The notes beneath the pieces are model-generated. The model was not told the origin of the DNA, did not search any database, and saw nothing but the letters and a program-made list of their open reading frames with translations. From assembly GCA_002839185.1 (NCBI GenBank), contig PGXO01000004.1:62001-126000 (forward strand): a stretch of DNA of 64,000 nt, given 5' to 3'. This DNA comes from Synergistetes bacterium HGW-Synergistetes-1. GTDB lineage: Bacteria > Synergistota > Synergistia > Synergistales > Synergistaceae. How positions within the stretch are numbered: position 1 is the first letter of the stretch; each line of letters begins with the position of its first letter. The position numbers and the translations under genes were made by a program. This document shows, piece by piece, positions 50,346 to 58,861 of the stretch.

Positions 50346-50398
50346 TGCACAATATTAAGAAATGTGCGAATTCTTTAATGATGTGCGAGAAACGCACA
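50346..50398 (+). promoter_or_regulatory. Candidate enhancer sites for the NtrC-type regulator
   Basis: TGTGCG AGAAA CGCACA (50382-50398) is a perfect inverted repeat with a 5-base spacer. A second pair, TGCACA (50346-50351) and TGTGCG (50363-50368), repeats the same half-sites. They lie about 160-210 bases upstream of the sigma-54 -24 element, a usual distance for an upstream activating sequence. Confidence 0.6.
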
Positions 50399-50554
50399 CT
50401 TAAAGATCTGTTTTAAGCAAAACACAAAAATTACCCCGTAAAACAACTTTCCTTTCAAAGTAAAATGAGATGACTTTCTTAAAAAAATGATCCGTTGTAA
50501 TGGATATTATGTTTATCTGACTTTTCTGCTCTTCAAATTTAGTTATTTGTCATT

Positions 50555-50571
50555 TTGGCAACTTTATTGCA
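50555..50571 (+). promoter_or_regulatory. Sigma-54 promoter of the 5-oxoproline operon
   Basis: TTGGCAACTTTATTGCA matches the -24/-12 consensus: GG at 50557-50558 and GC at 50569-50570 separated by exactly 10 bases. Transcription would begin near 50582, about 40 bases before the transporter ATG. The neighbouring rpoN and enhancer-binding regulator make this the likely target. Confidence 0.85.
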
Positions 50572-50620
50572 TGTAATAAAGCAGGCGTTATTGCTTAATT
50601 AATTTTGGAGGTGCTGAATT

Positions 50621-51826
50621 ATGGCAGAAAAGAAAAAGGATCCTGGATCAGCAGCAAGTGTTCTTATCGGTGCAGCATTTTTGATGGCAACTTCGGCTAT
50701 CGGACCGGGGTTCCTGACACAGACAGCTGTCTTTACAGATAAGCTGAAAGCGGCCTTTGCTTTTGCAATTTTAGTTTCAATCCTTATCGATATCGTAGTG
50801 CAAATGAATATCTGGCGCATTCTCGGTGTTTCAGGCAAGCGCGCGCAGGATGTTGCCAACGAGGTACTCCCCGGACTGGGCTATTTCCTCGCTTTTCTTG
50901 TTGCATTGGGCGGACTTGTCTTTAACATAGGCAACGTCGGTGGCGCAGCAATGGGACTCAACGTAATGCTCGGGGTGCCATTTGTACCGGGAGCGATAGT
51001 TAGCGCCGGGATCGCCATAGCCCTATTCCTAAACAAAGAGATGGGAAAGGCGATGGACAATTTTACAAAGATACTTGGAGTAACAATGATCGCAATGGTC
51101 CTTTTCATGGTTTTCAAGACACAGCCCCCGGTGGCATTGGCTCTTAAGGAGACAGTAATGCCTTCAAAGATCGACTGGATGACCATCCTTACTCTGGTAG
51201 GCGGTACAGTCGGTGGATATATTACATTTGCAGGTGCTCACCGCATAATTGACGCAGGTATAACTGGAATGGAAAATCTTCCCAAGATATCCTCCGGTTC
51301 TGTCAAGGCGATCACCATCACAGGCATTATGAGATACCTTCTCTTCCTGGCAATATTGGGTGTTGTTGCGACCGGAGCAGTTCTTGATCCTAAAAATCCT
51401 CCGGCATCAGCCTTCCTCATCGGAGCAGGACAGATCGGTTACCGTATATTCGGCCTGATACTCTGGTGTGCTGCCATCACTTCTGTGGTTGGCGCGTCCT
51501 ACACATCAATATCCTTCCTCAGAACACTTTTTGGAAAGATCGAGCAGTATGCGCGCTATTGGATAATCGGATTCATCTGTGTTTCAACGGCTATTTTCTC
51601 AACACTGGGGAGTCCGGTACCCCTTCTGATAGTGGCAGGATCGCTGAACGGGCTGATCCTCCCTGTCTCTCTTGGAGTCATGCTGCTTGCGGCTTTCAAT
51701 AAGAAGATCGTCGGAGCTGATTATCATCATCCGAAAGTCCTTGCGGTATTGGGATGGATCATGGTCGTATTTACGGCATGGATGGGCTTTAAATCATTGA
51801 CCGGAATTGCCAAACTTTTTTCATAG
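50621..51826 (+). CDS. NRAMP-fold transporter lacking the metal-binding motifs (YcsG-like)
   Basis: A 401-residue, roughly 11-helix protein of the NRAMP superfamily. Canonical metal transporters have DPGN in TM1 and MPHN in TM6. Here TM1 reads AIGPGF (residues 26-31) and TM6 reads FAGAHR (203-208), so the metal-ligand Asp, Asn and Met are missing. The gene stands first in the operon with pxpBCA and a DUF1445 gene, as ycsG does in Bacillus subtilis. I infer that it carries an organic substrate such as 5-oxoproline rather than manganese or iron. GGAGGTG precedes the ATG. Confidence 0.85.
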   Translation: MAEKKKDPGSAASVLIGAAFLMATSAIGPGFLTQTAVFTDKLKAAFAFAILVSILIDIVVQMNIWRILGVSGKRAQDVANEVLPGLGYFLAFLVALGGLVFNIGNVGGAAMGLNVMLGVPFVPGAIVSAGIAIALFLNKEMGKAMDNFTKILGVTMIAMVLFMVFKTQPPVALALKETVMPSKIDWMTILTLVGGTVGGYITFAGAHRIIDAGITGMENLPKISSGSVKAITITGIMRYLLFLAILGVVATGAVLDPKNPPASAFLIGAGQIGYRIFGLILWCAAITSVVGASYTSISFLRTLFGKIEQYARYWIIGFICVSTAIFSTLGSPVPLLIVAGSLNGLILPVSLGVMLLAAFNKKIVGADYHHPKVLAVLGWIMVVFTAWMGFKSLTGIAKLFS

Positions 51827-51832
51827 GGATGT

Positions 51833-51872
51833 ACAATTACATGGGAGAATTTAAATTCTCCCATGTAATTGT
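51833..51872. repeat. Perfect 40-bp palindrome between transporter and pxpB
   Basis: The 20-base arm ACAATTACATGGGAGAATTT is followed directly by its exact complement. It begins 6 bases after the transporter stop and ends 18 bases before pxpB. With no U-tract it is more likely an RNA stability/processing hairpin or a protein-binding site than a terminator, though partial termination is possible. Confidence 0.9.
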
Positions 51873-51890
51873 CAGCAAGGAGTGATATCA

Positions 51891-52628
51891 ATGTCGTTGT
51901 ACATCAAGGATCCAAAGTATCTTACAGCAGGGGAGTCCTGCGTTGTTGTCGAATTTGCCGATGAGATCGACCGCGGCGCCAATGATGCTGTGATGAATCT
52001 CAAAAAACATCTTCTTACACAGAAGGATATCCCTATAGTCGAGTGCCTGCCGACATACCGGTCATTGGCTGTCTATTTTGATCCGACAGTTGTCAGCGCA
52101 GATGAGGTAGTCAATGCGGCTAAGTCAGCTCCGGAATTTGACGGTGAAGATGGTCAGGCCTTATTTGCCGAGATATCTATTCCGGTCTGCTACGGGGGAG
52201 AATACGGGCCGGACATAGCTAACGTTGCAGAACATGCGGGGATAACGGAAGAAGAGGTAATAAAAAGACACAGCTCCAAGTCATGCCATTGCTACATGAT
52301 AGGCTTCATGCCGGGCTTCGCTTATCTTGGCGGCATGGACGAGAGCATAGCGACACCCAGGCTGACCAACCCGCGTACAGTGATAAATGGCGGAAGTGTC
52401 GGGATAGCAGGAAAACAGACAGGGATATACCCGATAGACAGCCCGGGAGGATGGCAGCTTATCGGCCGGACTCCGCTGCGGCTGTTCACGCCTGAAGCTT
52501 CCCGCCCCACGCTGATCGAAGCAGGTTATGAAGTGCGCTTTGTTCCTGTTACTGAAGAAGAATATAAGAAAATTGAGGCCGAAGTGGCTGCGGGGACTTA
52601 CCAACCCCTCATAACGGAGGCGAAATGA
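51891..52628 (+). CDS. pxpB: 5-oxoprolinase subunit PxpB (KipI family)
   Basis: PxpB with PxpC and PxpA forms the ATP-dependent 5-oxoprolinase converting 5-oxoproline to glutamate. The 245-residue product has the KipI/AHS1 core: CHCYMIGFMPGFAYLGGMDESIATPRL, SVGIAGKQTGIYPIDSPGGWQLIGRTPLRLF. The ATG at 51891 has AAGGAGTG 5-6 bases upstream. It ends overlapping pxpC. Confidence 0.93.
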   Translation: MSLYIKDPKYLTAGESCVVVEFADEIDRGANDAVMNLKKHLLTQKDIPIVECLPTYRSLAVYFDPTVVSADEVVNAAKSAPEFDGEDGQALFAEISIPVCYGGEYGPDIANVAEHAGITEEEVIKRHSSKSCHCYMIGFMPGFAYLGGMDESIATPRLTNPRTVINGGSVGIAGKQTGIYPIDSPGGWQLIGRTPLRLFTPEASRPTLIEAGYEVRFVPVTEEEYKKIEAEVAAGTYQPLITEAK

Positions 52629-53686
52629 CAATGGAACTGATCATTAAAAAAGCAGGAATGCTCACATCCGTGCAGGACCTGGGACGATGGGGATACCAGT
52701 CAAGCGGTGTCCCTGTGGCAGGGGCGATGGACCTTCCTGCCCTCAGGCTTGGAAATGCGATGCTTGGTAATCCGGAAGGCTCTGCCGCCCTTGAAGTGAC
52801 TCTCCTTGGACCTGAAATTGAGGTAAAGGGATCCGGTGCAGCGGTCTTTGCAGGAGCTGACTTAGGGTTCAGCGTAAACGGCAAGGCAGTCGGCTCATGG
52901 CGGGCTGTTGTACTGAACGATGGAGATGTGATAACTTTTAAGGGACCGAAAGGGAAGGGCTGCAGAGGAAACCTCTGTTTTGCCGGCGGTGTTTATATCC
53001 CGCCCGTCATGAACAGCTGTTCAACGTATATACGCGCAAAGATCGGCGGAGTTGAGGGACGCGCTCTTAAAATCGGAGACGTTATTAAGATCGGGGAACC
53101 GGCGGCACTATGGAAGAAACTTGAAGGATTTTGTCTGCCTGAAGATCTGGACCCGGCACAGGATGCAAATGCTCCGCTTGCAATAATAACAGGACTCCAG
53201 GAAGATGCCTTCACTGAAGAAGGAAAGAAACTCCTTTTCGAATCTGAGTACACGATCACAGCTGAATCAGACAGGATGGGCTGCCGTCTGGAAGGTGCAA
53301 AGATCGAACACACCGAAAAGGGAGCGGACATCGTATCCGATGCAATACCGCTGGGAGCTGTGCAGATCCCCGGTCACGGAATGCCGATAATAATGCTTGC
53401 AGACCGTCAGACTACAGGCGGCTACACAAAGATCGGAGTACTTACGCCCCTTTCGATGGAGGCGCTTGTTCAGAAGATGCCGGGATCCAAGGTGCGTTTT
53501 CGCAGGGCCGATGTCTCTGAGGGTGTTGCAGAACAGATGAGGATAAAGGAAGCAGTGAGAAGGGCAAAAGAGCTTCGTCTTTCACATGTTTCCCGTACGC
53601 ACAGTGAAGCTCCAAAACCTCTTTCCGACCACTTTGCACTGACTGTGGAAGGAAAGAGATACGAAATAACCTGTGAAGAGATTTAG
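52625..53686 (+). CDS. pxpC: 5-oxoprolinase subunit PxpC (KipA family)
   Basis: The biotin-carboxylase-like AHS2 domain subunit of 5-oxoprolinase. The 353-residue product shows the family start KKAGMLTSVQDLGRWGYQSSGVPVAGAMD, ALEVTLLGPEIEV, RGNLCFAGGVYIPPVM, and SDRMGCRLEG and the C-terminal DRQTTGGYTKIGVL. The first ATG (52625) is 4 bases and the next (52631) 10 bases after GGAGG; either could start the protein. It follows pxpB with an overlap. Confidence 0.93.
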   Translation: MTMELIIKKAGMLTSVQDLGRWGYQSSGVPVAGAMDLPALRLGNAMLGNPEGSAALEVTLLGPEIEVKGSGAAVFAGADLGFSVNGKAVGSWRAVVLNDGDVITFKGPKGKGCRGNLCFAGGVYIPPVMNSCSTYIRAKIGGVEGRALKIGDVIKIGEPAALWKKLEGFCLPEDLDPAQDANAPLAIITGLQEDAFTEEGKKLLFESEYTITAESDRMGCRLEGAKIEHTEKGADIVSDAIPLGAVQIPGHGMPIIMLADRQTTGGYTKIGVLTPLSMEALVQKMPGSKVRFRRADVSEGVAEQMRIKEAVRRAKELRLSHVSRTHSEAPKPLSDHFALTVEGKRYEITCEEI

Positions 53687-53705
53687 AGACAAGGAGTGAC
53701 CGGAT

Positions 53706-54479
53706 ATGTATAAAGTAGACCTGAACAGTGACATAGGAGAGAGTTTTGGCGCATATAAGATGGGTGATGATGCAGCCGTTATGGATGCCGTAACATCGGC
53801 AAACGTTGCGTGCGCATTCCATGCGGGCGATCCGCTCGTTATGAAAAAAACCATTAAAAATTGTGCCGAAAAGGGGGTGGCAGTTGGCGCTCATCCCGGA
53901 TATCCCGACCTGGTAGGCTTTGGGCGCAGGAACATGAAGTGTACTCCCGAAGAGGAATATGCGGACTGCCTCTATCAGATAGGAGCCCTCAGCGCTTTCT
54001 GCTGTGCAAACGGCTTATGTCTTCAGCACGTCAAACCCCACGGAGCAATGTACAATCAGGCGGCAAAAGATCCTGAGCTTGCAAGGTCGATAGCTCAGGC
54101 AGTAAAGGATTCAGGAAAAGACGTAATACTCATGGGGCTTGCTAACTCTGAATTTGAAAAAGCTGCTAAAGAAATGGGTGTCCCGTTTGCCGCGGAGGCA
54201 TTTGCAGACAGGGGATACATGGCCGATGGCTCCCTGGTGCCGCGTTCACAGCCCGGGGCGATCATACATGATGTTGAGGCCGCTGCAAAACGGGTCGTTA
54301 GAATGGTTACGGAAGGGACAGTTGAGGCTGTTGACGGAACTGTAATAAACTTCCGTCCGCATTCGATATGCATGCACGGAGACACGCCCGAGGCAGTTGA
54401 GATGGCAAAGGCTGTCCGTTCGGCGCTTCAGGCTGCCGGCGTAAAAGTTACAAATTTGAAGGAGGTCGTTCTGGGATGA
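53706..54479 (+). CDS. pxpA: 5-oxoprolinase subunit PxpA (LamB/YcsF family)
   Basis: PxpA is the TIM-barrel-like hydrolase subunit of 5-oxoprolinase. The 257-residue product has the characteristic start [60 protein letters not shown] and [18 protein letters not shown]. Full length. It completes the pxpBCA set and overlaps the DUF1445 gene by 4 bases. Confidence 0.95.
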   Translation: MYKVDLNSDIGESFGAYKMGDDAAVMDAVTSANVACAFHAGDPLVMKKTIKNCAEKGVAVGAHPGYPDLVGFGRRNMKCTPEEEYADCLYQIGALSAFCCANGLCLQHVKPHGAMYNQAAKDPELARSIAQAVKDSGKDVILMGLANSEFEKAAKEMGVPFAAEAFADRGYMADGSLVPRSQPGAIIHDVEAAAKRVVRMVTEGTVEAVDGTVINFRPHSICMHGDTPEAVEMAKAVRSALQAAGVKVTNLKEVVLG

Positions 54480-55285
54480 CATTGCCGTTTGACATTTCTC
54501 CATTTCGCCACGCATCACCGAAAGAGATGAGGGAACTCATCAGAAAGGGAGAGTGGACACACCCGACATCGGGTCTGTGCCTTTCTCATGTACAGGCCAA
54601 CATGATAGTCCTTCCAAAGGACTGGGCATATGATTTTCTTGTTTTTGCGCAGCGCAACCCCAAGCCATGCCCCATACTTGACGTGACAGAGCCGGGAGAT
54701 GGCGAAGCAAAGCTTATAGCGCCTGGATCTGATGTCAGGACAGACATTCCCAGATACCGCGTTTGGGAAGACGGCGTACTCAAAGATGAACCTACCGATG
54801 TACTGAAGTACTGGAAAGATGATCTTGTAGCATTTCTCCTGGGATGTTCATTCTCATTCGAGGGCGCCCTCCTGGAGGCAGGCATCCCTATCCGCCACAT
54901 AGATTGCGGCTGTAATGTTCCGATGTATATAACAAACAGGCAGTGCAACCCTGCCGGACGTCTCAGCGGACCAATGGTAGTCAGCATGAGACCCATCAAG
55001 CATGCACAGGTGGTCAGGGCCTCCCTCTGCACGGGGCGTTTCCCTGCAGTACACGGGGCTCCCGTACATATCGGAGATCCGGCAGCTTTAGGTATCAAGG
55101 ATATAAACAGACCGGAATTTGGAGACCCAGTGGAAATAAGAGAAGGTGAAGTCCCTGTCTTCTGGGCATGCGGAGTAACTCCCCAGGCTGTGGTAATGAA
55201 CAGCAAACCGCCTTTTGCGATAACACATGCTCCGGGACACATGTTCATAGCAGACCCAAAGGATTCCGATTACTCAACATTCTAG
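54476..55285 (+). CDS. DUF1445 protein, D-glutamate cyclase-like
   Basis: A 269-residue soluble protein of the YcsI/DUF1445 family, often named putative hydro-lyase. The mammalian enzyme with this domain cyclises D-glutamate to 5-oxo-D-proline. Segments such as [49 protein letters not shown] and [32 protein letters not shown] match the family. Its 4-base overlap with pxpA supports a function in 5-oxoproline or D-glutamate metabolism; the reaction here is inferred from family and context. Confidence 0.88.
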   Translation: MTLPFDISPFRHASPKEMRELIRKGEWTHPTSGLCLSHVQANMIVLPKDWAYDFLVFAQRNPKPCPILDVTEPGDGEAKLIAPGSDVRTDIPRYRVWEDGVLKDEPTDVLKYWKDDLVAFLLGCSFSFEGALLEAGIPIRHIDCGCNVPMYITNRQCNPAGRLSGPMVVSMRPIKHAQVVRASLCTGRFPAVHGAPVHIGDPAALGIKDINRPEFGDPVEIREGEVPVFWACGVTPQAVVMNSKPPFAITHAPGHMFIADPKDSDYSTF

Positions 55286-55342
55286 TTCGTAAAAACATAC
55301 GAACGGACTGCCAGACCAATTTGTTTCAAAGGACTAAAAATC

Positions 55343-55368
55343 AGACGGCCGCTTATACGCAGCCGTCT
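55343..55368. terminator. Hairpin between convergent DUF1445 gene and the unknown gene
   Basis: AGACGGC pairs with GCCGTCT around a 12-base loop, followed on the plus strand by ATTTATTGTT and flanked on the other side by A-rich sequence. A weak bidirectional terminator is likely. Confidence 0.6.
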
Positions 55369-55370
55369 AT

Positions 55371-55928
55371 TTATTGTTCTGAACTTATGATGTGAGCGAG
55401 GTTTTTATCCCGGCATTCGTGGAATTTGTCCCGCCAGTCATAGGACCAGTGGAGGAGTCCCTGTTTTTGTCTGAGCCTTGGCTGCCAGGGGTTTTTGTGT
55501 ATCTGAGCGGAATGCCGCGTACAAAACTGCCGCCAGCGCTTTATCTGGATCTCGTCCTCACCGAGTCGTCTCCCAAGGTAATAGTTGCAGTACCACTGGA
55601 ACCAGCCAAGCTTGTCCGTCATGATCCACCCTTTTTTCTGCCATTCTGAAAGTGACATGCCCGATGAGACTTTGAAAAAATTCACAGAGACATCCGGCTT
55701 GTTGCCTTTGGGCAGCACTTTGTCGCCTGTAAACCAATCAAAGGGCAGAGTATCCCTGACACTGTTGAGATATGTTCCTCCAAAGACCCCCATATCAAGC
55801 ATCTCCTTTGGAGTGTATGCGGGATAAAACCGCGGATCCCATAGGGAGCCGTTTATAAGGAGCTTCTTAGTCTCATGGAATATTTCCCCCTTGGCTTCCT
55901 CATCACCTTTGATCATGCTGAGATCCAA
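55371..55928 (-). CDS. Conserved protein of unknown function coupled to ygeW
   Basis: A 185-residue soluble protein rich in Trp, Tyr, Phe and Lys/Arg. It begins MDLSMIKGDEEAKGEIFHE, contains YTPKEMLDMGVFGGTYLN and DWFTGDKVLP, and has a basic C-terminal segment EIQIKRWRQFCTRHSAQIHKNPWQPRLRQKQGLLHW. I recognise the general look of a widespread hypothetical family but know no function. Its start codon is 2 bases after the ygeW stop, so it is translated with ygeW and is the last gene of the ygeY-ygeW operon. The basic, Trp-rich tail could bind nucleic acid or nucleotides; that is speculation. Confidence 0.7.
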   Translation of the reverse strand: MDLSMIKGDEEAKGEIFHETKKLLINGSLWDPRFYPAYTPKEMLDMGVFGGTYLNSVRDTLPFDWFTGDKVLPKGNKPDVSVNFFKVSSGMSLSEWQKKGWIMTDKLGWFQWYCNYYLGRRLGEDEIQIKRWRQFCTRHSAQIHKNPWQPRLRQKQGLLHWSYDWRDKFHECRDKNLAHIISSEQ

Positions 55929-55930
55929 AA

Positions 55931-57121
55931 TCAGAGAGCCTTTCGTGGTGATGATTTCTCTTCGAGGGCTGACAGAACTTTCTGAGGGTCACTTACCTTA
56001 CTCAAAAATATCATTGAAGCGATTACGTACGGCTTGAAGCTTGCCTGTTTGAAGAGAGGCACGCGGTATCTGTCAAATACAGAAGCGGCCACCTCTCCTG
56101 CTTCGCAGCTGACACCCGAGATGTCTGCAGGCAGGCAGTGCAGGTAAAGGGCGTTTCCGTCCTTCGTCATTTTCATCATATCTTCGGTGCATTCCCAGTC
56201 CTTGTGGAGAGCGTTCTGAGCAAGGAGTTCCTTCTCAAGAGCCCTGATCCCGTCATGGTCGCCCGCTCCGTAAAGATCTGTTCTCTTCTGCATAGCCTTG
56301 AAAGGAGCCCAGCTTTTGGGGTAGACAAAATCTGCTCCCTCAAATGCCTCTTTCATGCTGTTGGTCTTTGTGAACTTGCCGCCTGATACCCTTGCGTTTT
56401 CCTTTGCGATATCCTCGACTTCAGACATGATCTCATAGCCTTTCGGGTGGGCAAGTGCAACTTCCATGCCCATCCTTGTCATCAGCCCCACTACGCCCTG
56501 GGGGACAGAGAGAGGTTTGCCGTAGGAGGGGGAGTATGCCCATGTCATCGCGACCTTTTTGCCTTTAAGCTTTTCAATGCCGCCTGACTCATGGATCATA
56601 TGGAGCATGTCAGCCATTGCCTGCGTGGGATGGTCTATATCGCACTGGAGGTTAACAAGAGTCGGTCTCTGTTCGAGTATGCCGTCCCTGTATCCCTCTT
56701 TGACAGCATCTACGACCTGGTGCATATATGTATTGCCTTTTCCTATGTACATGTCGTCCCTTATCCCGATCACATCGGCCATGAATGAGATCATGTTGGA
56801 AGTCTCCCGTATCGTCTCGCCGTGCGCTATCTGTGACTTGCCCTCATCAAGATCCTGGACTTCCAGTCCAAGCATGTTGCATGCTGAGGCGAAGCTGAAG
56901 CGGGTCCTTGTGGAGTTGTCGCGGAAAAGAGATATTCCAAGGCCGCTGTCAAAAACTTTAGGTGAGATGTTGTTTTCTCTGAGGCACCTGAGAGCGTCTG
57001 CCACTGTGAAAACAGCATCGAGTTCATCCCTGCTCTTCTCCCATGTAAGGAAGAAATCATTTTCATACATATCTGAAAAATTCAGTTCGTTCAGTTTTTT
57101 AACAAAGGGATCCATTCTCAT
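55931..57121 (-). CDS. ygeW: Knotted carbamoyltransferase YgeW
   Basis: A 396-residue member of the aspartate/ornithine carbamoyltransferase superfamily. The carbamoyl phosphate motif reads DNSTRTRFSFASACN (about residues 69-83) and the HCLP motif LYLHCLPADI is near the C-terminus. Family YgeW proteins are knotted like SOTCase and AOTCase; their natural substrate is still not settled, but the gene travels with ygeY, ygfK and xdhD in the anaerobic purine/urate degradation clusters of gut bacteria. No ygeX lies here between ygeY and ygeW, unlike E. coli. Confidence 0.88.
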   Translation of the reverse strand: MRMDPFVKKLNELNFSDMYENDFFLTWEKSRDELDAVFTVADALRCLRENNISPKVFDSGLGISLFRDNSTRTRFSFASACNMLGLEVQDLDEGKSQIAHGETIRETSNMISFMADVIGIRDDMYIGKGNTYMHQVVDAVKEGYRDGILEQRPTLVNLQCDIDHPTQAMADMLHMIHESGGIEKLKGKKVAMTWAYSPSYGKPLSVPQGVVGLMTRMGMEVALAHPKGYEIMSEVEDIAKENARVSGGKFTKTNSMKEAFEGADFVYPKSWAPFKAMQKRTDLYGAGDHDGIRALEKELLAQNALHKDWECTEDMMKMTKDGNALYLHCLPADISGVSCEAGEVAASVFDRYRVPLFKQASFKPYVIASMIFLSKVSDPQKVLSALEEKSSPRKAL

Positions 57122-57161
57122 GTTGTCGATTCCTCCATTGTCATCTTCTGATCACTATCGG

Positions 57162-58364
57162 TCACTTATTGTTATCGCAGTAGAGTGTCGGCAGTGCGGC
57201 ATAGACGGCGGCGCACTTTACGAGATCAGCCTTCCATGTGATCTCGTTGGGTGCATGGGCCTGTGCCTCTTTTCCGGGTCCGAATCCGATGCAGGGTATC
57301 CCAAAACGGCCCATGACAGAGACTCCGTTTGTTGAAAAGGTCCACTTGTCTACAACAGGCTCACCGTACATCCCCATATATGATCCGACCATTGCCTTCG
57401 TCGCAGGGTGGTCTTCCGGAATCACCCATGTGGGGAAATAGCACTCAGTGGGATATGTAAGCTCTGTCCAGCTAGGTCTCTCATATTTGTACATCGATAC
57501 TGCCGCATTGAATTTTTTTACTGTTGGAAGGGCACTAATCTCTTCCAGTGCCATCTCCCATGTCTCTCCGTTAGTCAGCCTGCGGTCGATAGATATCGCG
57601 GCCATGTCTGCAACAGCGCAGCGTGAGGGGGAGTTGTAGAATATTTCTGATACTGCAAGCGTCCCCTTGCCAAGGAACGGATCAAAGTGCAGCCTATCGT
57701 TCAGTGCCTGCACTTCCTTTATGATGTCAGCCATCTTGTAAATGGCGTTGTCGCCTCTCTCCGGTGCCGATCCGTGACAGGATACTCCCTTGACCTCGAC
57801 CCTTATCTCCATCCGTCCGCGCTGCCCGCGGTAGATGTTTCCGTCGGTGGGTTCTGTTATGACAACGAATTCAGGCCTGATGCCGTCCACGTTGAATATA
57901 TACTGCCAGCAGAGTCCGTCACAGTCTTCTTCCTGAACAGTGCCTGTAACGAGGACCCTGTATTTGTCGGAGAGCAGGCCAAGGTCCTTCATGATCTTAG
58001 CTCCATATACAGAAGATACTATCCCGCCAAGCTGGTCCGAAGCGCCCCTGCCGCCTATCTCTGTCTCGTTTTCATATCCCCTGTAAGGATCAAATTTCCA
58101 GTTTGAGAGTTCTCCGAGCCCGACGGTATCAATGTGAGCGTCGTATGCGATCAGGGTCTTCCCCGAGCCCATGTATCCGAGAATGTTTCCCATCCCGTCG
58201 ATAGTTACCTCATCAAACCCCAGATCATTCATCTCTTTTTCGATCCGTTTTATCACACACTCTTCCCCGCAGCTTTCACCCGGAATAGCGATAAGGTCGC
58301 GAAGAAACTTTGTCATATCTTTTTCATAGCCCTCTGCTGCTTTTTTAATGGCATCAAAATCCAT
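57162..58364 (-). CDS. ygeY: YgeY family M20 metallohydrolase
   Basis: A 400-residue zinc-dependent M20/ArgE-DapE family hydrolase. Metal-site residues occur in [11 protein letters not shown] (His-Asp), [11 protein letters not shown] (Glu-Glu) and [15 protein letters not shown] near the C-terminus. YgeY of this cluster is thought to act on a purine-breakdown or carbamoyl intermediate; the exact substrate is not known from sequence. It is the first gene of the minus-strand operon, 40 bases before ygeW, and diverges from ygfK. Confidence 0.88.
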   Translation of the reverse strand: MDFDAIKKAAEGYEKDMTKFLRDLIAIPGESCGEECVIKRIEKEMNDLGFDEVTIDGMGNILGYMGSGKTLIAYDAHIDTVGLGELSNWKFDPYRGYENETEIGGRGASDQLGGIVSSVYGAKIMKDLGLLSDKYRVLVTGTVQEEDCDGLCWQYIFNVDGIRPEFVVITEPTDGNIYRGQRGRMEIRVEVKGVSCHGSAPERGDNAIYKMADIIKEVQALNDRLHFDPFLGKGTLAVSEIFYNSPSRCAVADMAAISIDRRLTNGETWEMALEEISALPTVKKFNAAVSMYKYERPSWTELTYPTECYFPTWVIPEDHPATKAMVGSYMGMYGEPVVDKWTFSTNGVSVMGRFGIPCIGFGPGKEAQAHAPNEITWKADLVKCAAVYAALPTLYCDNNK

Positions 58365-58489
58365 GGATGTACCCCTCCGATGTGGTCATATAAGCTGCTC
58401 AAGGGTGAAAAATACCCTATTGTCACCAATTCAATATAACACAGCCGTATTCTTAGTCAACTGTCTTTACGACAGCGAAGCGATCGTAA

Positions 58490-58591
58490 AGCTGCCGGAA
58501 GACCGCCGGCGGGAATCAGTTGCAAATCAATGGGGAAGCTGCCAGGGAGGAACTTCTGGCGGGAATCATTAGGTAACCAATTGCAAATCGG
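58490..58591 (+). repeat. Two tandem imperfect copies of a 45-55 base repeat
   Basis: Copy 1 (58490-58535) and copy 2 (58536-58591) each contain GCTGCC, then GGCGGGAATCA, then TTGCAAATC. Spacing differs by about 10 bases, so the copies are degenerate. Confidence 0.6.
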
Positions 58592-58757
58592 TAGTTAATG
58601 TCTGAGAATAGTATCCACAGTCTCTTAGGCAAGGGTTTTAGCTCGTGCCGATTGTTTTGACTTTGTAAATGCAAAACTTAGAATTAAAACCTGTAGATCC
58701 AGGCTCATGCACATACCGGGACTACGGAGAGAGACCATGTTATCAGGGACTAAACAA

Positions 58758-58861
58758 CTGATTTGCAACAGACTCCCAACCGATTACCAATCGACTCCCG
58801 TTTTTCGTATCGCTTGCCAGTCTTTACCAACTGATTCGCAATCGACTCCCAATTGACTCCC
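58758..58861 (-). repeat. Cluster of inverted copies of the GGGAnTC...AATC motif
   Basis: CTGATTTGCAACAGACTCCC, CCGATTACCAATCGACTCCC and CTGATTCGCAATCGACTCCC lie at 58758, 58780 and 58831, with a shorter AATTGACTCCC at 58851. They are the reverse complement of the plus-strand copies about 200-250 bases upstream. Confidence 0.65.

Larger units (their letters stand above)
50343..50620 (+). promoter_or_regulatory. Regulatory region upstream of the NRAMP-type transporter
   Basis: A 278-base A/T-rich region with enhancer-like inverted repeats (50346-50398) at its 5' end and a sigma-54 promoter (50555-50571) near the 3' end. The spacing of about 160-210 bases between them fits looping by an enhancer-binding protein. 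A T-rich tract lies between. Confidence 0.7.

Noticed and set aside
58490-58861. CRISPR array in the ygeY-ygfK region
   Set aside because: Copies are degenerate, irregularly spaced and lie in both orientations; no cas genes are present.
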